A stretch of 64,000 nt of DNA from Gracilaria vermiculophylla (taxonomy: Eukaryota; Rhodophyta; Florideophyceae; Gracilariales; Gracilariaceae). Numbering within the stretch: the stretch's first letter is position 1; each line of letters begins with the position of its first letter. Where the stretch lies: contig JAHNZQ020000049.1 of NCBI GenBank assembly GCA_019155205.2, positions 1,427,369-1,491,368 on the forward strand. Direction: 5' to 3'. Shown here one piece after another: positions 32,863 through 43,901 of the stretch. The notes beneath the pieces were generated by a model, which made no database searches, was not told where the DNA came from, and saw nothing but the letters and a program-made list of their open reading frames with translations. The position numbers and the translations under genes are program-made.

Positions 32863-34803
32863 CTATTTTCGAGCACGTTTCAATCCATCGTAAGATGTGC
32901 TATCAGAGAACGCTATCAATATTTCCCGGCCCAGACCTCCAGCATCCTGCGTCATAAGGTCTACGAAGGATTCCGTCTTGATCACGTGTTTAAAGTTCTC
33001 AACGATGTATGCTATACAGTAATTCTTCAAGTTCGGAGAGTTGTGCCGGTCTGCAACCTGACAGATGAACGCTGCGTTGAGTGGTGTTACGCCTCGCTCC
33101 AGCTTCTCAGCACACCTATTCTTCAATCCTTCTAATCTGAACATATCTGCTGCCTTGAGAAGCTCGACCGCTACTTGCCCATCGCGTACCCGAACTTCTC
33201 CAGCATACAAGTAGTTCATAACGCCGTAGAATACTTCGTACGTTACATCTGGTATCGGGATATCAGACGCAGAAGCTTCCCGCATACTGGAATCAAACAT
33301 ACCCCTAAAGTACTCTGACCGGGCGTACAAAATACACTTGTGAGCGTAGATTTTCTTACCCTCGATGACGAATTTGACATCAGAAAACATCTCGTTGTTC
33401 AACAAAGATCTTGTAGACGTACACGTCTCGCATTTGTCGGGATATTTGGTGGGTGATAGAATTCCTCGAAGTTCAACGAGATCATTATAATACCTCTGCT
33501 TCGATCTATCCGTGCCACCAAAGACAAAGATCGAACAACGGAAGTCATTTGTTTGGACAGGGACGACGGCGTGCAATTGTCTCGGGGTCGGCGGCATTCC
33601 AATCGTACGAAGTACTGACCACCGCATAGTTCCAAAATCGTAGGTAAACACGACATGGCTGAGGCCAGAGCTTCGCGTTTCGTCCGGCATATATTCAGAC
33701 GGGATCTGAATTGATCCATCACTGTCACGAGGCATGAGCGAGGCAAGGTTCACATGTGTGACGCTGATGTCCATGTTCGAGGGAATAATGCCGACCGGAG
33801 ATGTTTGATTTAGCGTTGGAGCAGGCATGCTATTTCTAACGTTTCGCGGCCGTACTTTCCCTCCAAGAATATACATAGTGTCCCCACAGACAACGGCCTT
33901 GTGTCCCTGAAGTGCCTGAGGCGCCGAGTCGTCAATTCTACAGTTTTCCCACGTAAAAGATTCCAGGTCAAGGGCGTGCATGTCAGTGAGCGCATAGTTC
34001 TCGCCGCCCTTGTACTGAAAACCTCCGACAATAAACATTTTCCCATTGTACAGAACTGCGGAGTGTTTACATCGTCGACTCGGCGCCCTCTCACGCGCCG
34101 CGAACGGGGAGGACCACCTTCGAGTGACAAAGTCATACACGAAGGTATCACTGAGCTTCTTTTTGCCGTCATAGCCGCCAAATACTACCATTAGGTGCTT
34201 ATAGACGACTGCAGTGTGTTCCGCTCGCGCAACGGGGATAGGCACTGTACTAAAGACAGATAGTGGCTCACGCATGTTGTAGTTACACAAGTCAGGATTT
34301 CTGGACACCAGAAGCCATTGCTTTTGATCAAGGTGAAACTCCCAAAGATCGGACAGCACGTGATCCCCACGATCAAATCCACCGTACAGATATAGAGAAC
34401 GACCATAGACGACGAGGGACGCATGACGACGTTCTTTGGGAATGAGTCTGGAAGGGAGTCGACCTTCTCCACCGGAGTGCAGCTGACGCCATTTGTTCGT
34501 CTCCGTTGAGTACTCATGAAGGGTATTGAAGTGCAAAAGATCTCCTGTGTTGTGGGCTACTTCGTTTGAGTCGTGCATGTCTTCTGCATTGGGGTAGTAG
34601 CTACAACAGCCTCCGAATAAGTAAATCTTGTCTTCAAACGATGCAAGGGAGTGGCCGGCTCGCTGACACGGCACTCGATCATCCATGGACTCGTTGATAA
34701 CCCATTCGGGAATAGTGTCGGGCGAAGTGGGCAAGGATCTCCGTGAAGGATCAGCGGCGAAGTTCGAGGTGGAGCGGAGGGTTGGGAAGCTGTGGCGATG
34801 CAT
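32863..34803 (-). CDS. Kelch-repeat BTB/POZ protein
   Basis: 646 residues in one exon from an ATG at 34803. Residues of about 40-450 contain at least six Kelch repeats with double-Gly and spaced Tyr/Trp: IYLFGGCCSYY, SLYLYGGFDRGDHVLSDLWE, LMVVFGGYDGKKKLSDTFVY, MFIVGGFQYKGG, TMYILGGKVRPR and IFVFGGTDRSKQRYYNDLVE, a likely beta-propeller. A BTB domain follows at about 475-575 (FSDVKFVIEGKKIYAHKCIL, YARSEYFRGMFDSS, FYGVMNYLYAGEV), then a short BACK-like helical end. Kelch-BTB proteins commonly act as Cullin-3 substrate adaptors. Here the Kelch repeats precede the BTB domain, the order seen in LZTR1/leucine-zipper-like and algal or amoebal proteins and the reverse of animal KLHL proteins. The ubiquitin role is inference. 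Confidence 0.9.
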   Translation of the reverse strand: MHRHSFPTLRSTSNFAADPSRRSLPTSPDTIPEWVINESMDDRVPCQRAGHSLASFEDKIYLFGGCCSYYPNAEDMHDSNEVAHNTGDLLHFNTLHEYSTETNKWRQLHSGGEGRLPSRLIPKERRHASLVVYGRSLYLYGGFDRGDHVLSDLWEFHLDQKQWLLVSRNPDLCNYNMREPLSVFSTVPIPVARAEHTAVVYKHLMVVFGGYDGKKKLSDTFVYDFVTRRWSSPFAARERAPSRRCKHSAVLYNGKMFIVGGFQYKGGENYALTDMHALDLESFTWENCRIDDSAPQALQGHKAVVCGDTMYILGGKVRPRNVRNSMPAPTLNQTSPVGIIPSNMDISVTHVNLASLMPRDSDGSIQIPSEYMPDETRSSGLSHVVFTYDFGTMRWSVLRTIGMPPTPRQLHAVVPVQTNDFRCSIFVFGGTDRSKQRYYNDLVELRGILSPTKYPDKCETCTSTRSLLNNEMFSDVKFVIEGKKIYAHKCILYARSEYFRGMFDSSMREASASDIPIPDVTYEVFYGVMNYLYAGEVRVRDGQVAVELLKAADMFRLEGLKNRCAEKLERGVTPLNAAFICQVADRHNSPNLKNYCIAYIVENFKHVIKTESFVDLMTQDAGGLGREILIAFSDSTSYDGLKRARK

Positions 34804-36753
34804 GATATGTCTCAGACTAGCTAAGACTGCTATAAAACTGTTACACGGAGAGTGAGGCAGACAGGACGGAAAGTAAAAGGAGTGTTCGACGGTAACGTGA
34901 GTGAGGGACTGTTACACAAAGCATGCGAAACGACACGGCAGAAAGCTTGTTACAAGCATGAACGTGGGGCATACGTGCGAGGAAACCGAAGAAGGAACGG
35001 TCTCATCTGCGACAAGGACGCGAGTTCAGCCGCCGAGGGGATATCAGGAGAGGAGGTCGTGCTCTGCGCCAAACAATAGTCGGGCCCTGTCGCGGGAGCC
35101 AGATAGCACAGGCGTACTCTGTGTGATGGCTGGAGATGTGCAGACGTTTTCGGTTACAAATTGCCCGTGAAATTCAAGTCAAACGGTCGACAGGGCAGAA
35201 TGACGATGCAAATACACGTCAAAAAATGATCGGTCCAGCGCACAGTATCAGTTCAACATAATGCGTCGAAAAGTTTATAGGACTTCAAAACTTGATAAGT
35301 GAACCCGACTTCATTTCCGTTTTTCTGCAGTACGCTTGACGTTCGATACGTCACATTAAAGCTGGACGTCTTAGCTCTTTGTGTACAAAACTTTGGCTTC
35401 TAAAACAGAAAACAGACGTCGTGGTATGCGAAACACTGTAGCGTCCTAAATTGTACTGTTTTCGTATATACTTGTAATATATTTCGCGTGCCAAGCGCGT
35501 TTCTACACACAAAACCAGTGCCCACAGAGCGTGTATGATGGTACACAATTAGCTCACACCTCTAATTATTTCAAGCTTTGAGATCAACCAGGGACGATCA
35601 GTCGGCTTACTATGCCACTCCATCGCTCGCTGCATCTGCCGACTTTACAACCACCTCATTCTGAACAGTTCAAAGCGCGATTTTTAGCAGCGCGAGAAGC
35701 AGCAATCGTGCGCCTCTGCTTGTGAGTCTCCCCCAAAAACCTCCAATAGCGCATCTCTGCGCGGAGCGAGCTTAATAAGGCGACGGAGCTCTCCAGCGCT
35801 TACAAGGCAAAAACTGCTTTTGATCCTTGGGTTTAATGCGTTCAGTACGGACTCTGAGGTTTGGAGACGCCCGTTTGAGTTGTTATCCCTGTTTTTTTGG
35901 CCGAAATCTGGAACTCTGGGGTTTGAGTTCCATTCGACGAACTGCTTCATCTCAAGTACTCATATGATTCGTACGAAAGTAGACTCTATTGAAAGCTACA
36001 TGTTTTTACTCTCTTTTCACCAAGTTATGAAGGGAACGGGTGATAAAGTTTTCCGTGAGAGAAAGTAGCTTGCTGCTCGTTCTTCTTGGAATCGTGATTA
36101 GGAAGAAAAACGAGCCTTCAGAGATCTTGATTGAAACGACGCTTTAATAAATTTCCGACGCATTACACGTTGAACTGCTACACCAAACTATTTTGCATCT
36201 TTGCCACGCAAGCTACGTTATCACTTATAACGTAGTAGTGATTTTAATACTTTTGTAGTGCAAATAATTTGTGTGTATTCTAGCTCTATTTGCACACTAA
36301 AAACAGTACAAATATCCCGTGATTACCGGCCGATGGGAAATTCCCTTCTCGGTCAGACTACTATCACACACTTTCCACTTCTACATCATTGGGACGACTA
36401 GTTAGGATTATACGCACTCGTTCGGTACCTCGCGGGATTGAACAAACAGCTGAAGTCGGGTCCCCAGATTGAATGTTTTGGTGAATTGGTGTTTGATGCT
36501 AATGTTTTCTAGTTGATGTTATGATGTTTATCTTTGCTGATCTTTGTTTTATTTGATGTGGTCTTATTATTTGTCCTATTATCGTTCTTTTACACTTCCA
36601 TTATCATTGTTTAGGGTGCTGTTTTGATTGGTCACTTGTTCCCCTAATTAGTAGTTCCGCCGTGCTACATCGATTGGGAAATTGTGGTCCACAGCTTTTA
36701 TTATTCTGTTCCGGTTTACATTATCACACACTGGGGCCCGGATGTCTGCAGTA
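34804..36753. other. Intergenic stretch, no gene recognised
   Basis: About 1.9 kb with only short frames (34852-35079, 35684-35950, 35820-36068). None has recognisable domains. The right edge is the Tc1/mariner element. Confidence 0.4.
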
Positions 36754-37682
36754 CGGTGCTGTGCATAATGATAGGTCCACCCTATAAATTGAACGTATAG
36801 AGAGTATGCAACGTTTTTTTCTACCAAAAAAACACATACAGTATCACCCTCAAGATAGTAATTGATATTTATCTGCTTCAAATGAAACCGCCAAAAGACT
36901 TTTGAATGAGATAAAATTTTCGAATTTTTAGCTGTGCAAAATGATAGGTCCACCATTAAGAACAGTGTTTGATTCCCGCATTGCAGTACGTTTAATACTT
37001 GGTTCATCTATCAGCGTTCTGTAGGACTCCAACGCAACGGTTCTGCATAAAAGTAACTAAATTATGTAATGTTTTCGTCTAAATGGAATTTCATTCCTGC
37101 GTAACAGTATTCTGCACCTTTTTGACATTATATATTTGCCTTCCACCGCAAACAACTTTGCGTGCAAACATCCTCCATACATTTTTGATTAGGTTAGGAT
37201 CCCGAAAACGCGATAGCAACTCAATTACATCTATATTATAGTTTTAAAACAACATTTTTGTGTCGTTTGCAGTATGTAAAAAGGCATTGTCTTACTAGAA
37301 TATTAATTAAGAGCGTAACTTTTAAACGTAAACGGTAATAAAAACTCTTCCAACGGATTGGTGTAGTCTTTTGCATTCTCTCTACCGCTTAGAATGCCTA
37401 AAATTGATTTTCCATTTCTACAAAATGCTCCCCAAATCATTAATAGACCACCCCCATTTTGACATTTTGAGAATATTTCTTCCTGCGTCCTTGTATCATG
37501 GCAGCAGTACTGAAAGCCATATGCGCCATCCAAATGAAACTTCTTTTCATCGCCAAATATTACTTAGTCCTAGTCTAAGTTCTTTAATGTGACAAACGTC
37601 CTGGCTGATTTTATTCTTATTTATATGTTTTTCTGTTAATAAAGGAGTGCATTTTTTGTTCTTATATTTTATATTCGGATTC

Positions 37683-38298
37683 TATCAGTGACCTTGAGTG
37701 TTCGTACTCACTTGAATTCATTTGTATGTTTGTATTGTCTTACGAGACATTTGTTTGTATTTGTATTTGTCTTTATATATCACGAGAGCATCATAGGAAG
37801 TCAATGCTCTCGAATGCATAATCATGTCTATTAAGAGGGGACTTCTTTGTTAAGCCACTCAGACAGGAAGTCCGCAACTCACATTGTCTTGTTTTCACCT
37901 GGCCTACCTTCTAGGAGGTTATGGGCCCAGACTTCGCCGATCTGCCCATCTCGTACGTTGAACCTTTTATTCGTTATACTCTTCTCTTTGTGGTCTTCCA
38001 GTTTCAATCCCAGTGGGTCCGCTTATCCTTCTCCCGATCATGGAGNNNNNNNNNNNNNNNNNNNNNNNNNNNNNNNNNNNNNNNNNNNNNNNNNNNNNNN
38101 NNNNNNNNNNNNNNNNNNNNNNNNNNNNNNNNNNNNNNNNNNNNNTATTTGTCTTTATATATCACGAGAGCATCATAGGAAGTCAATGCTCTCGTATGCA
38201 TAATCATGTCTATTAAAAGGGGACTTCTTTGTTAAGCCACTCAGACAGGAAGTCCCCAACTCACATTGTCTTTTTTTCACCTGGCCTACCTTCTAGGA
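37683..38298. mobile_element. Small LTR-like element inserted in the Tc1 transposase
   Basis: Flanked by GATTC on both sides (37678-37682 and 38299-38303), a 5-bp target duplication; a sixth matching T makes the boundary ambiguous by one base. It contains direct repeats at 37764-37917 and 38146-38299, each 154 bases with about four differences, and about 130 bases of unique sequence before a 100-N gap. Short LTR-like repeats around a tiny interior suggest a TRIM (terminal-repeat retrotransposon in miniature) or a gap-truncated LTR element. Its ends do not show the usual TG...CA, so the class is uncertain. Confidence 0.6.
38046..38145. other. Assembly gap (100 N)
   Basis: Exactly 100 N inside the LTR-like insertion. 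Its true length is unknown and may hide most of a larger element. Confidence 0.98.
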
Positions 38299-38933
38299 GA
38301 TTCTGATTCAAGATTTCAAGAACGGTAGAAGTACTGACAGACAAATCCAGTGCTTGACAAATAAAATTGGATGATTAATATGTCGTTACTGCTTTCCGAA
38401 TGACTCATCGGGGAATTGCTGCAGTCATTTTTTTCGGCGGTCTTTGGTTTTTCGACTTTCCACAAATTTTTTCTTGTTTACATAGTTTGCCACGACTGGT
38501 GTAGACCTTTCATATGCTTTGAAAATGTCTCTAGAGCTTCCACCGACGAAATCTAGTGTTACAAATTTTTCTTTTTTTTCTTCAGAAAGCTGCTTACTTT
38601 CTGGCATAGTGAGATATGCTTCTTACTTTTTAAAATGATTTGTTAGTGGTACGCAGTCTAGTTTATTTAGGTAAACATGTTTTGTAATTAAAGTAGCTCT
38701 TGAGAATTAAATATTGAACGTTTACCTTAAGTGGACCTATCTTTTTGAACAGCTATAGAACATATTTTTATTTTTGTAATGCTCCACAATTGTTTTATGA
38801 ATAATGTTGTGTGTCTTTTAGTGCTTCGGTATTATTCGCAACTGTGCTGTGTGGTCTACATAAAAAAAATGGGAACCATGTTGACCACAAGCTGTATTTT
38901 GGGGGTGGTCCTATCTTTTTGCACAGCACTTTA

Positions 38934-39953
38934 ACACGCAGCATGGCGTCCACACACTGTACCAACGTCTTGGTCGGTTAACTAACAGGAAAGATGACTG
39001 CCCAGCTCTACAGCACTGTAAGGCTACAAACCCTTCCTGTAGTGCAGGTTTGCGCTTCAAGCGCGATCTCTCCCTTTTCGCTCTGTTTCTCCGGTATGGC
39101 GCTGCTAACTTTATATTCCTTGTCAGCCACGGGGCCTGCTCTAAGCCCTACTTCAGCATCCTGAAACTCACAACTATGGACTCGAACCAGTATGCACTTG
39201 CTCGTGCTGCACTCACTATGTCTACTGTGATGCTAAGCAAGAAGTAGATCCCATAGATGTCTTCAACCGCAGACGCGTCTCGTTTCCGACAAATACCTTC
39301 GTCTTCACCACACCTCTTCATTCATCCTGTACAACCTGTCGCGTAAGGCGCACACCACGGCAAGGCGCTTTGCATGTACCATATATGCCATCAAACGAAT
39401 CATTGCGTCCAGTCCTCATAATTTGCTGCGAGATCAGGTAAAAGAAACCGGCTCGTAGAGCGCCATCTTCATCAACACAAGTGTAGTTTCTCTGAAAACC
39501 CCCAAAAACCCCGCTCCGGTGGCTTCTTTTGGAGCGCTTCCATCGTAGGAAAAAACAGGGAAACGGAGGTTGCAGCATATTTCCAACAGCGAACCGGTGA
39601 CCGACTGCGTGCGTGCAGTTGGGCCAGCTCCTTTTCATGGCATGCCACCTGGGTCCGCAAGGGCGATCGACGAGCTAGTTGCCCACATGGACGAATATGG
39701 CGACCTCCCGCGTCTCTCTATCCTCAAATCCGCAATGAGACCGCCGCTCTTTTACTCTTCTTTAATCCGCCAGAACGTGTCCGTCCCGTTCTGTGATGCA
39801 CCTTCTGCTAATGTTACTAGGGGGATTCACCATTCTCATAGATACTGCGCCCAGCTCACCGAGGCGAGACGGAGCAATGACGATGAGCAGAGCGTTTGAA
39901 ATGCCGACACAAAATTGAAGAAAACAGTAAATCAACTTTGAGCTCAGCCCACG
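38934..39953. other. Intergenic stretch with unassigned frames
   Basis: Frames at 39050-39247 (65 codons) and 39570-39899 (109 codons, with SARAIDELVAHMDEYGDLPR) look somewhat protein-like but match nothing I recognise. They could be remnants of a decayed gene. No promoter or repeat structure was seen. Confidence 0.3.
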
Positions 39954-41193
39954 TTACAAGTTGTTCCAACCTAAAGCTGTTCTCAGATTCTCATATGTCA
40001 AAACTGTAATAAGCGTGTGTGGTCCAAGTCGTGCGTAGTTGGCTGTCCAGCCACGCATAAAACCTCGCATTCCCTCCGTTCGCGTTATAAGACGAACACA
40101 TTCAATTGGATGTATACGAGGTTTCGAGTGCATTACAACTGATTTCACTACATCAGCTGGCGTCGAAACCGTAGTAGTGACCAGTCCTGCCGTCATCGCC
40201 GCCCCAAAGTGAGATTTAAGGCCCTCTTCCATGCCAGTGTATCGCTTCAGTAATGTTTTGCTTCATTAACAGTATCGTAGCCGGTAGCATGTTTTATGGC
40301 AGCCACAAACAAAAAGAAAACTGACGTTAGTAATGAGTGCTTTGTAGCTCATCAGCGGTTTAGCAATCCACTCTCTCAGAGGCAAACATTACCCGTGCAA
40401 GTGCTACTTACCAATGGTCATAGGTCGCAAGTTGGGACGACGTCAGCAATGCAGCTCGCAATGCAGCGGGCATGGTGCCGTTCCACAACGCTGTAAACCC
40501 CTCTTCTCTGGTGATCCGTACGATCCCGTCCCCGACATGTTTATACTGATAGATATCAGATTGTTGCATGCGGACTTTGATTAGCTCACATGGATTACCC
40601 ACAAAAGCGCCTTCGCCATGAAAAGCACGATTAATCAGTTAGAAGGCATTGTTATCGATGACGAATTGCGCGACTTCTCTTTACGTACCGATTGCACCCG
40701 ACGACACTGCTGCTGCAACTTTTGTGCCAAAAGTTGGTTGATCTTTTCCGAGCGTTTCAGTGAATAATACCCTCAGAGGTTCATAAAGACCAAGCCGGGA
40801 TGCACTGTACGTTGCCGCTCTTAGTATAGCCGGTGATATCCCGTTGTAAAGGGCAAACGTACCTTCTTCTTGAGCGATGCGATATAGGCCAGATACCAAT
40901 CCATTGTACCGATGCTCGGTACCGGAAATCGCTCCTTGAAGCTGAATACGGAGCTTCACAGTATCAATTGGATGGGTGAAAGTGGTGGCTTTTGATGAAA
41001 CACATCCTCAGGTTAGCTCATGTCTTCGTGTAGATAATAGTTGATTCAATGCTATCGTACCAATCCCACAAGAAAAGCCACCCAATGCCAGTTGTTGGTA
41101 TAGGGGGTGTTTCTGGTGTTCCGATGCAGGTACCGATCGTTGGTATTTAGCGACGGAAAACTCATCATTGGGTTTGTTTCCAGAAGCAGACAT
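39954..41193 (-). CDS. Mitochondrial carrier (SLC25) of the dicarboxylate/UCP type, four exons
   Basis: Exons, read on the minus strand, are 41193-41061, 40988-40689, 40610-40412 and 40260-39954, with introns of 72, 78 and 151 bases. Each is bounded by GT (GTACGATA, GTACGTAA, GTAAGTAG) and AAG, and all join in frame to give about 312 residues, the normal length. The three carrier signatures are present: HPIDTVKLRIQLQ, NPCELIKVRMQQ and TPADVVKSVVM, each followed by an EG-x-x-x-x-x-x-G stretch (EGTFALYNG, EGFTALWNG, EGMRGFMRG). In the second and third signatures the canonical P-x-D is P-C-E and P-A-D. The sequence is nearest the DIC/OGC/UCP branch that exchanges dicarboxylates or transports protons across the inner mitochondrial membrane. 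The substrate cannot be fixed from sequence alone. Confidence 0.88.
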
Positions 41194-42539
41194 CTTGAAT
41201 AAGCGGAACTCGATTTCGCTGAAGTATCGCTTACAATTGAAGGATGTGCAAGTAAATCACCTTGAATAGCTGTGATTGCGGCACTGCGTCAGCATTGCTG
41301 CGAATGCCTTTGCAAGATTTTCCGTCAAATGAAAATGAGCATTTGCATCGACTGCAAGAATATTTGGATAGGTTGCTCGGGCCTTCGGGCGGATGATATT
41401 ATCACGCTTGTGAACGGCTCGTGTCAAGGAGAACCGGTCGACTGTCCCGTTGTCTGCTTTGCCAGCTGAAAGATCCATATTGAACGGGTCCGTCCATTTG
41501 GCCCATGGTGAGGTATGCGACAGCAACATCATATCGCTGCCGCAAAGGTGGATATGAATGGCGATATCTACAAGCGCGTGCATTTTTCCCATTTGGATTA
41601 GATACAAAGTGTCGTCAGGTTTGCGTGAGGACCATGACACACATTATCGGGTATCGTACGTCCCCAATTCTCAAGAATTTCTAAAGAACTGGAAGAACCG
41701 ATTTGAGCTCTGCAGCCCTTCAAACATGCGAAAAGGGGAAACTCAAACAACCATGCGCTGTATATTATGAAGCTACATGAGAAATTGTGAGACACTTCTT
41801 TAACTCTGAAGGCACTCCTTAGCTTACACACTCTTCCACCTTCTCCGTCTGGGGTTCAAGGACATATTCTTTAATCGGCTGAACTAACGGCAGCTAGACT
41901 TGCGTACTTTGCTCCTCTCCAGTTTACACATAACGTTTGGCGACCACTATAATATATGTGTACATTCATGATGACGGGGGGATTTGGAAGGCTCAATATG
42001 AATCGCATCTAGCCCCCGTCATTACAAATTACGATACCCACGCAAAAAACGAAGAGTACTGAAGGCTGTTGTTTTCCCAAACCGAGTGCCTGAGATAAAA
42101 CAAAAGTAACTAAATCCTATGAAAAGCTCTGCTTGTCTCTACACACCACGTTGTAACTTGCATTCTGATGAAAGAGTCAAATATCGCAGACACAGACTCC
42201 TCCTTTGCGAAACCACCCCTTCTAGCGCCACGTCGCAAAACATTTCTGCACAGACTCATGAATGACTTCAAGGACTGGGCTTTGCGAATAAGTTAAGCGA
42301 TACTTGTAGCAGTCAAGACGTCATTTACTGTTCCGCAGCGGTGCACGACCGAGCTCAGAAATGAGCTATTCGTACCTCAATAGAAGGACCGGCATACGGC
42401 GCAGCATGGCTATGAATCGCTAATTACTGTCGTCGAGATAGTACATTCTATAACAGACGAAGCTTCCATTTCTTCTGTTTCCATAGCTCATTACTGTTTC
42501 TTCCATTCTCAAACTCGTGTTCAAACGCGATACATCCTT
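41194..42539. other. Intergenic stretch with an unassigned minus-strand frame
   Basis: A 127-codon minus-strand frame at 41257-41640 starts with ATG and lies 64 bases upstream of the carrier, but has no recognisable domain and irregular composition. The rest up to 42539 shows no gene. Confidence 0.3.
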
Positions 42540-43541
42540 TTAGTTCATCTTTCGAATAAGTGGGTTGATCAGATCTTCCCGATTACCAGAATCACCACCC
42601 TCAGCAAAATGGATCAGCTTGGACTTCTTCGAGTAGCCACCTCGAGGTGAGGAGAGCTTGAACGGCCACAAGAAATTGTTAGCTTCCTTGAAGTGCGGGC
42701 CACAAGTGAAGATCTCATGAACCAAATCTTCCATGCATATAATATCGTATTTTCCAAGCACCTGCTCAATAATTCTATTGTCAGACAGAGGAATACGAGA
42801 CCAGGAACCCGGCTTGCCGATCTTTGCACATCCTCTCTTGTAAATGAGCTCCTTAACACTCTTGAGGTTCGGGTAACCATATGTGATATAGGGCTCAACC
42901 CTCTGCAACATGCGAATAGTGGCGTAGTTGAGCTTGACAAATACGCCATTTTGAATTTGACGAAGACGCAAGAGCTGGAGGATCTTCTTCTCCTTGGGCG
43001 GCATGGAGTTGATACCACGAATACGGATGACAAAAGCGACCTTCGCGCCATCTGGAACATAGAATTTGCCCTCCTTACGAGCAGATCGCTTGGCATCGAT
43101 CACGGCGCGCTCGGCTGACTTGTATTCGGCGGCGTAGGTTTCAGCTCGCTTGAAGGCCTCTTTCTTAGCCTCACGACGGGCCTTCTTCGCAGCCTGAGCG
43201 GCTTTGAGGCGTTCACCGGCAACACGCTCCTGCGTGCGACGCTTCTTGAGAATGCTCTCAGGCACCGGAACGCTGAAATGAGGAATGACGGGGGAATTTA
43301 CACAATTGAGGTTAGCAAAGAGTTCAATTCAAGACGAGCCCTACACAGACTGTGGGGAAGATGGTGGGATCTCGCATCCATATTATATGCCAAAACAGTC
43401 TGGAGAGCAAAACAATCAACGATATGCCGCATCTGGCGAATGGGGCTTACTAGAGTTCGCTGCCGGGAAAGGAAGAGTGCGAACAATAGTGGATTGCAGG
43501 CCTTGAAGATATGCGATCACTTACTCTGTCTTGGAAACCAT
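42540..43541 (-). CDS. RPL7: 60S ribosomal protein L7 (uL30)
   Basis: Two exons. Exon 1 is only 17 bases (43541-43525, MVSKT plus two bases), ending at GTAAGTGATC. A 252-base intron ends TTTCAG, and exon 2 runs 43272-42540, giving about 249 residues. The long exon has no ATG at its 5' end (its apparent start codon is GTG), which is why the tiny first exon is needed. The protein shows the basic N-terminal arm of L7 ([14 protein letters not shown], then [17 protein letters not shown]), then [35 protein letters not shown], the [20 protein letters not shown] segment and the usual C-terminal FKLSSPRGG. It is a component of the large cytosolic ribosomal subunit. Confidence 0.95.
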
Positions 43542-43901
43542 TTCAGTGCCCTGATATACTGCTTGCGGGTTGTGCGAGATGAGATCCGGCGCCGAGTGGG
43601 CGAGTTGCGTGAACAAGAACGGGTTAATGAAACGCAATGTAATCAGTCCGGCGCCGCCGTCGGACTCCCAGCGACAGGGGGGTGCGGGTCTACCGTGCCG
43701 CCGTCGCCAACATGGCGAGGACAGCCCATTCAAATCTGATCTTTTTTTCGGTTCGATTAAACAAGATCAAATTTGGATCGGAGAAAAATTGCGGATCCAG
43801 CTCGATCTCAGGCGACATGTCCGTGATCGCTCATCGACCTCACGGGGATTTGTTGACGTCAAGCTACGTGCTCTGGTCTATCGCAGACTGCCGTCTCGAC
43901 C
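43542..43901. promoter_or_regulatory. Divergent promoter region shared by RPL7 and the DnaG-type primase
   Basis: The start codons of RPL7 (43541, minus) and the primase (43902, plus) face away from each other across 360 bases. The interval is CG-rich, has no TATA box that I can see and no convincing ORF, consistent with a bidirectional promoter. Transcription starts cannot be placed from sequence. Confidence 0.5.

Larger units (their letters stand above)
37000..38607 (-). pseudogene. Tc1/mariner transposase, decayed and interrupted
   Basis: The minus strand starts MPESKQLSEEKKEKFV at 38607, the helix-turn-helix of Tc1-like transposases. After the insertion at 37683-38298 it continues to DEKKFHLDGAYGFQYCCHDT, which has the first catalytic Asp and is broken by a TGA just before DEKKF's Lys. 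Then come FSKCQNGGGLLMIWGAFCRN and LEEFLLPF, then (after stops) DNAFLHTAND with the second Asp, and RDPNLIKNVWRMFARKV. The usual S-P-D-L-N-P-I-E-N has Lys in place of the catalytic Glu. Several stops and shifts also make it inactive. Confidence 0.85.
36754..38931 (-). mobile_element. Tc1/mariner element with doubled terminal repeats
   Basis: The outer ends read CGGTGCTGTGCATAATGATA from 36754 and, reversed, AAGTGCTGTGCAAAAAGATA ending at 38931, each next to a TA (36752-36753 and 38932-38933), the canonical target. A second copy of the same motif lies inside each end: GCTGTGCAAAATGATAGGTC at about 36932 and its reverse complement at about 38725-38753. Outer and inner repeats are about 175-180 bases apart on both sides. 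This is the IR/DR architecture known from Tc1-type elements such as Sleeping Beauty. The interior holds a decayed transposase, an LTR-like insertion and a gap. Confidence 0.8.

Noticed and set aside
38046..38216. ORFs spanning the N gap in the Tc1 region
   Set aside because: They include undetermined residues across the gap and cannot be assessed.
42614..43118. Overlapping ORFs in other frames of the RPL7 gene (42614-43096 minus, 42693-43118 plus)
   Set aside because: Shadows of the RPL7 coding sequence with no domain of their own.
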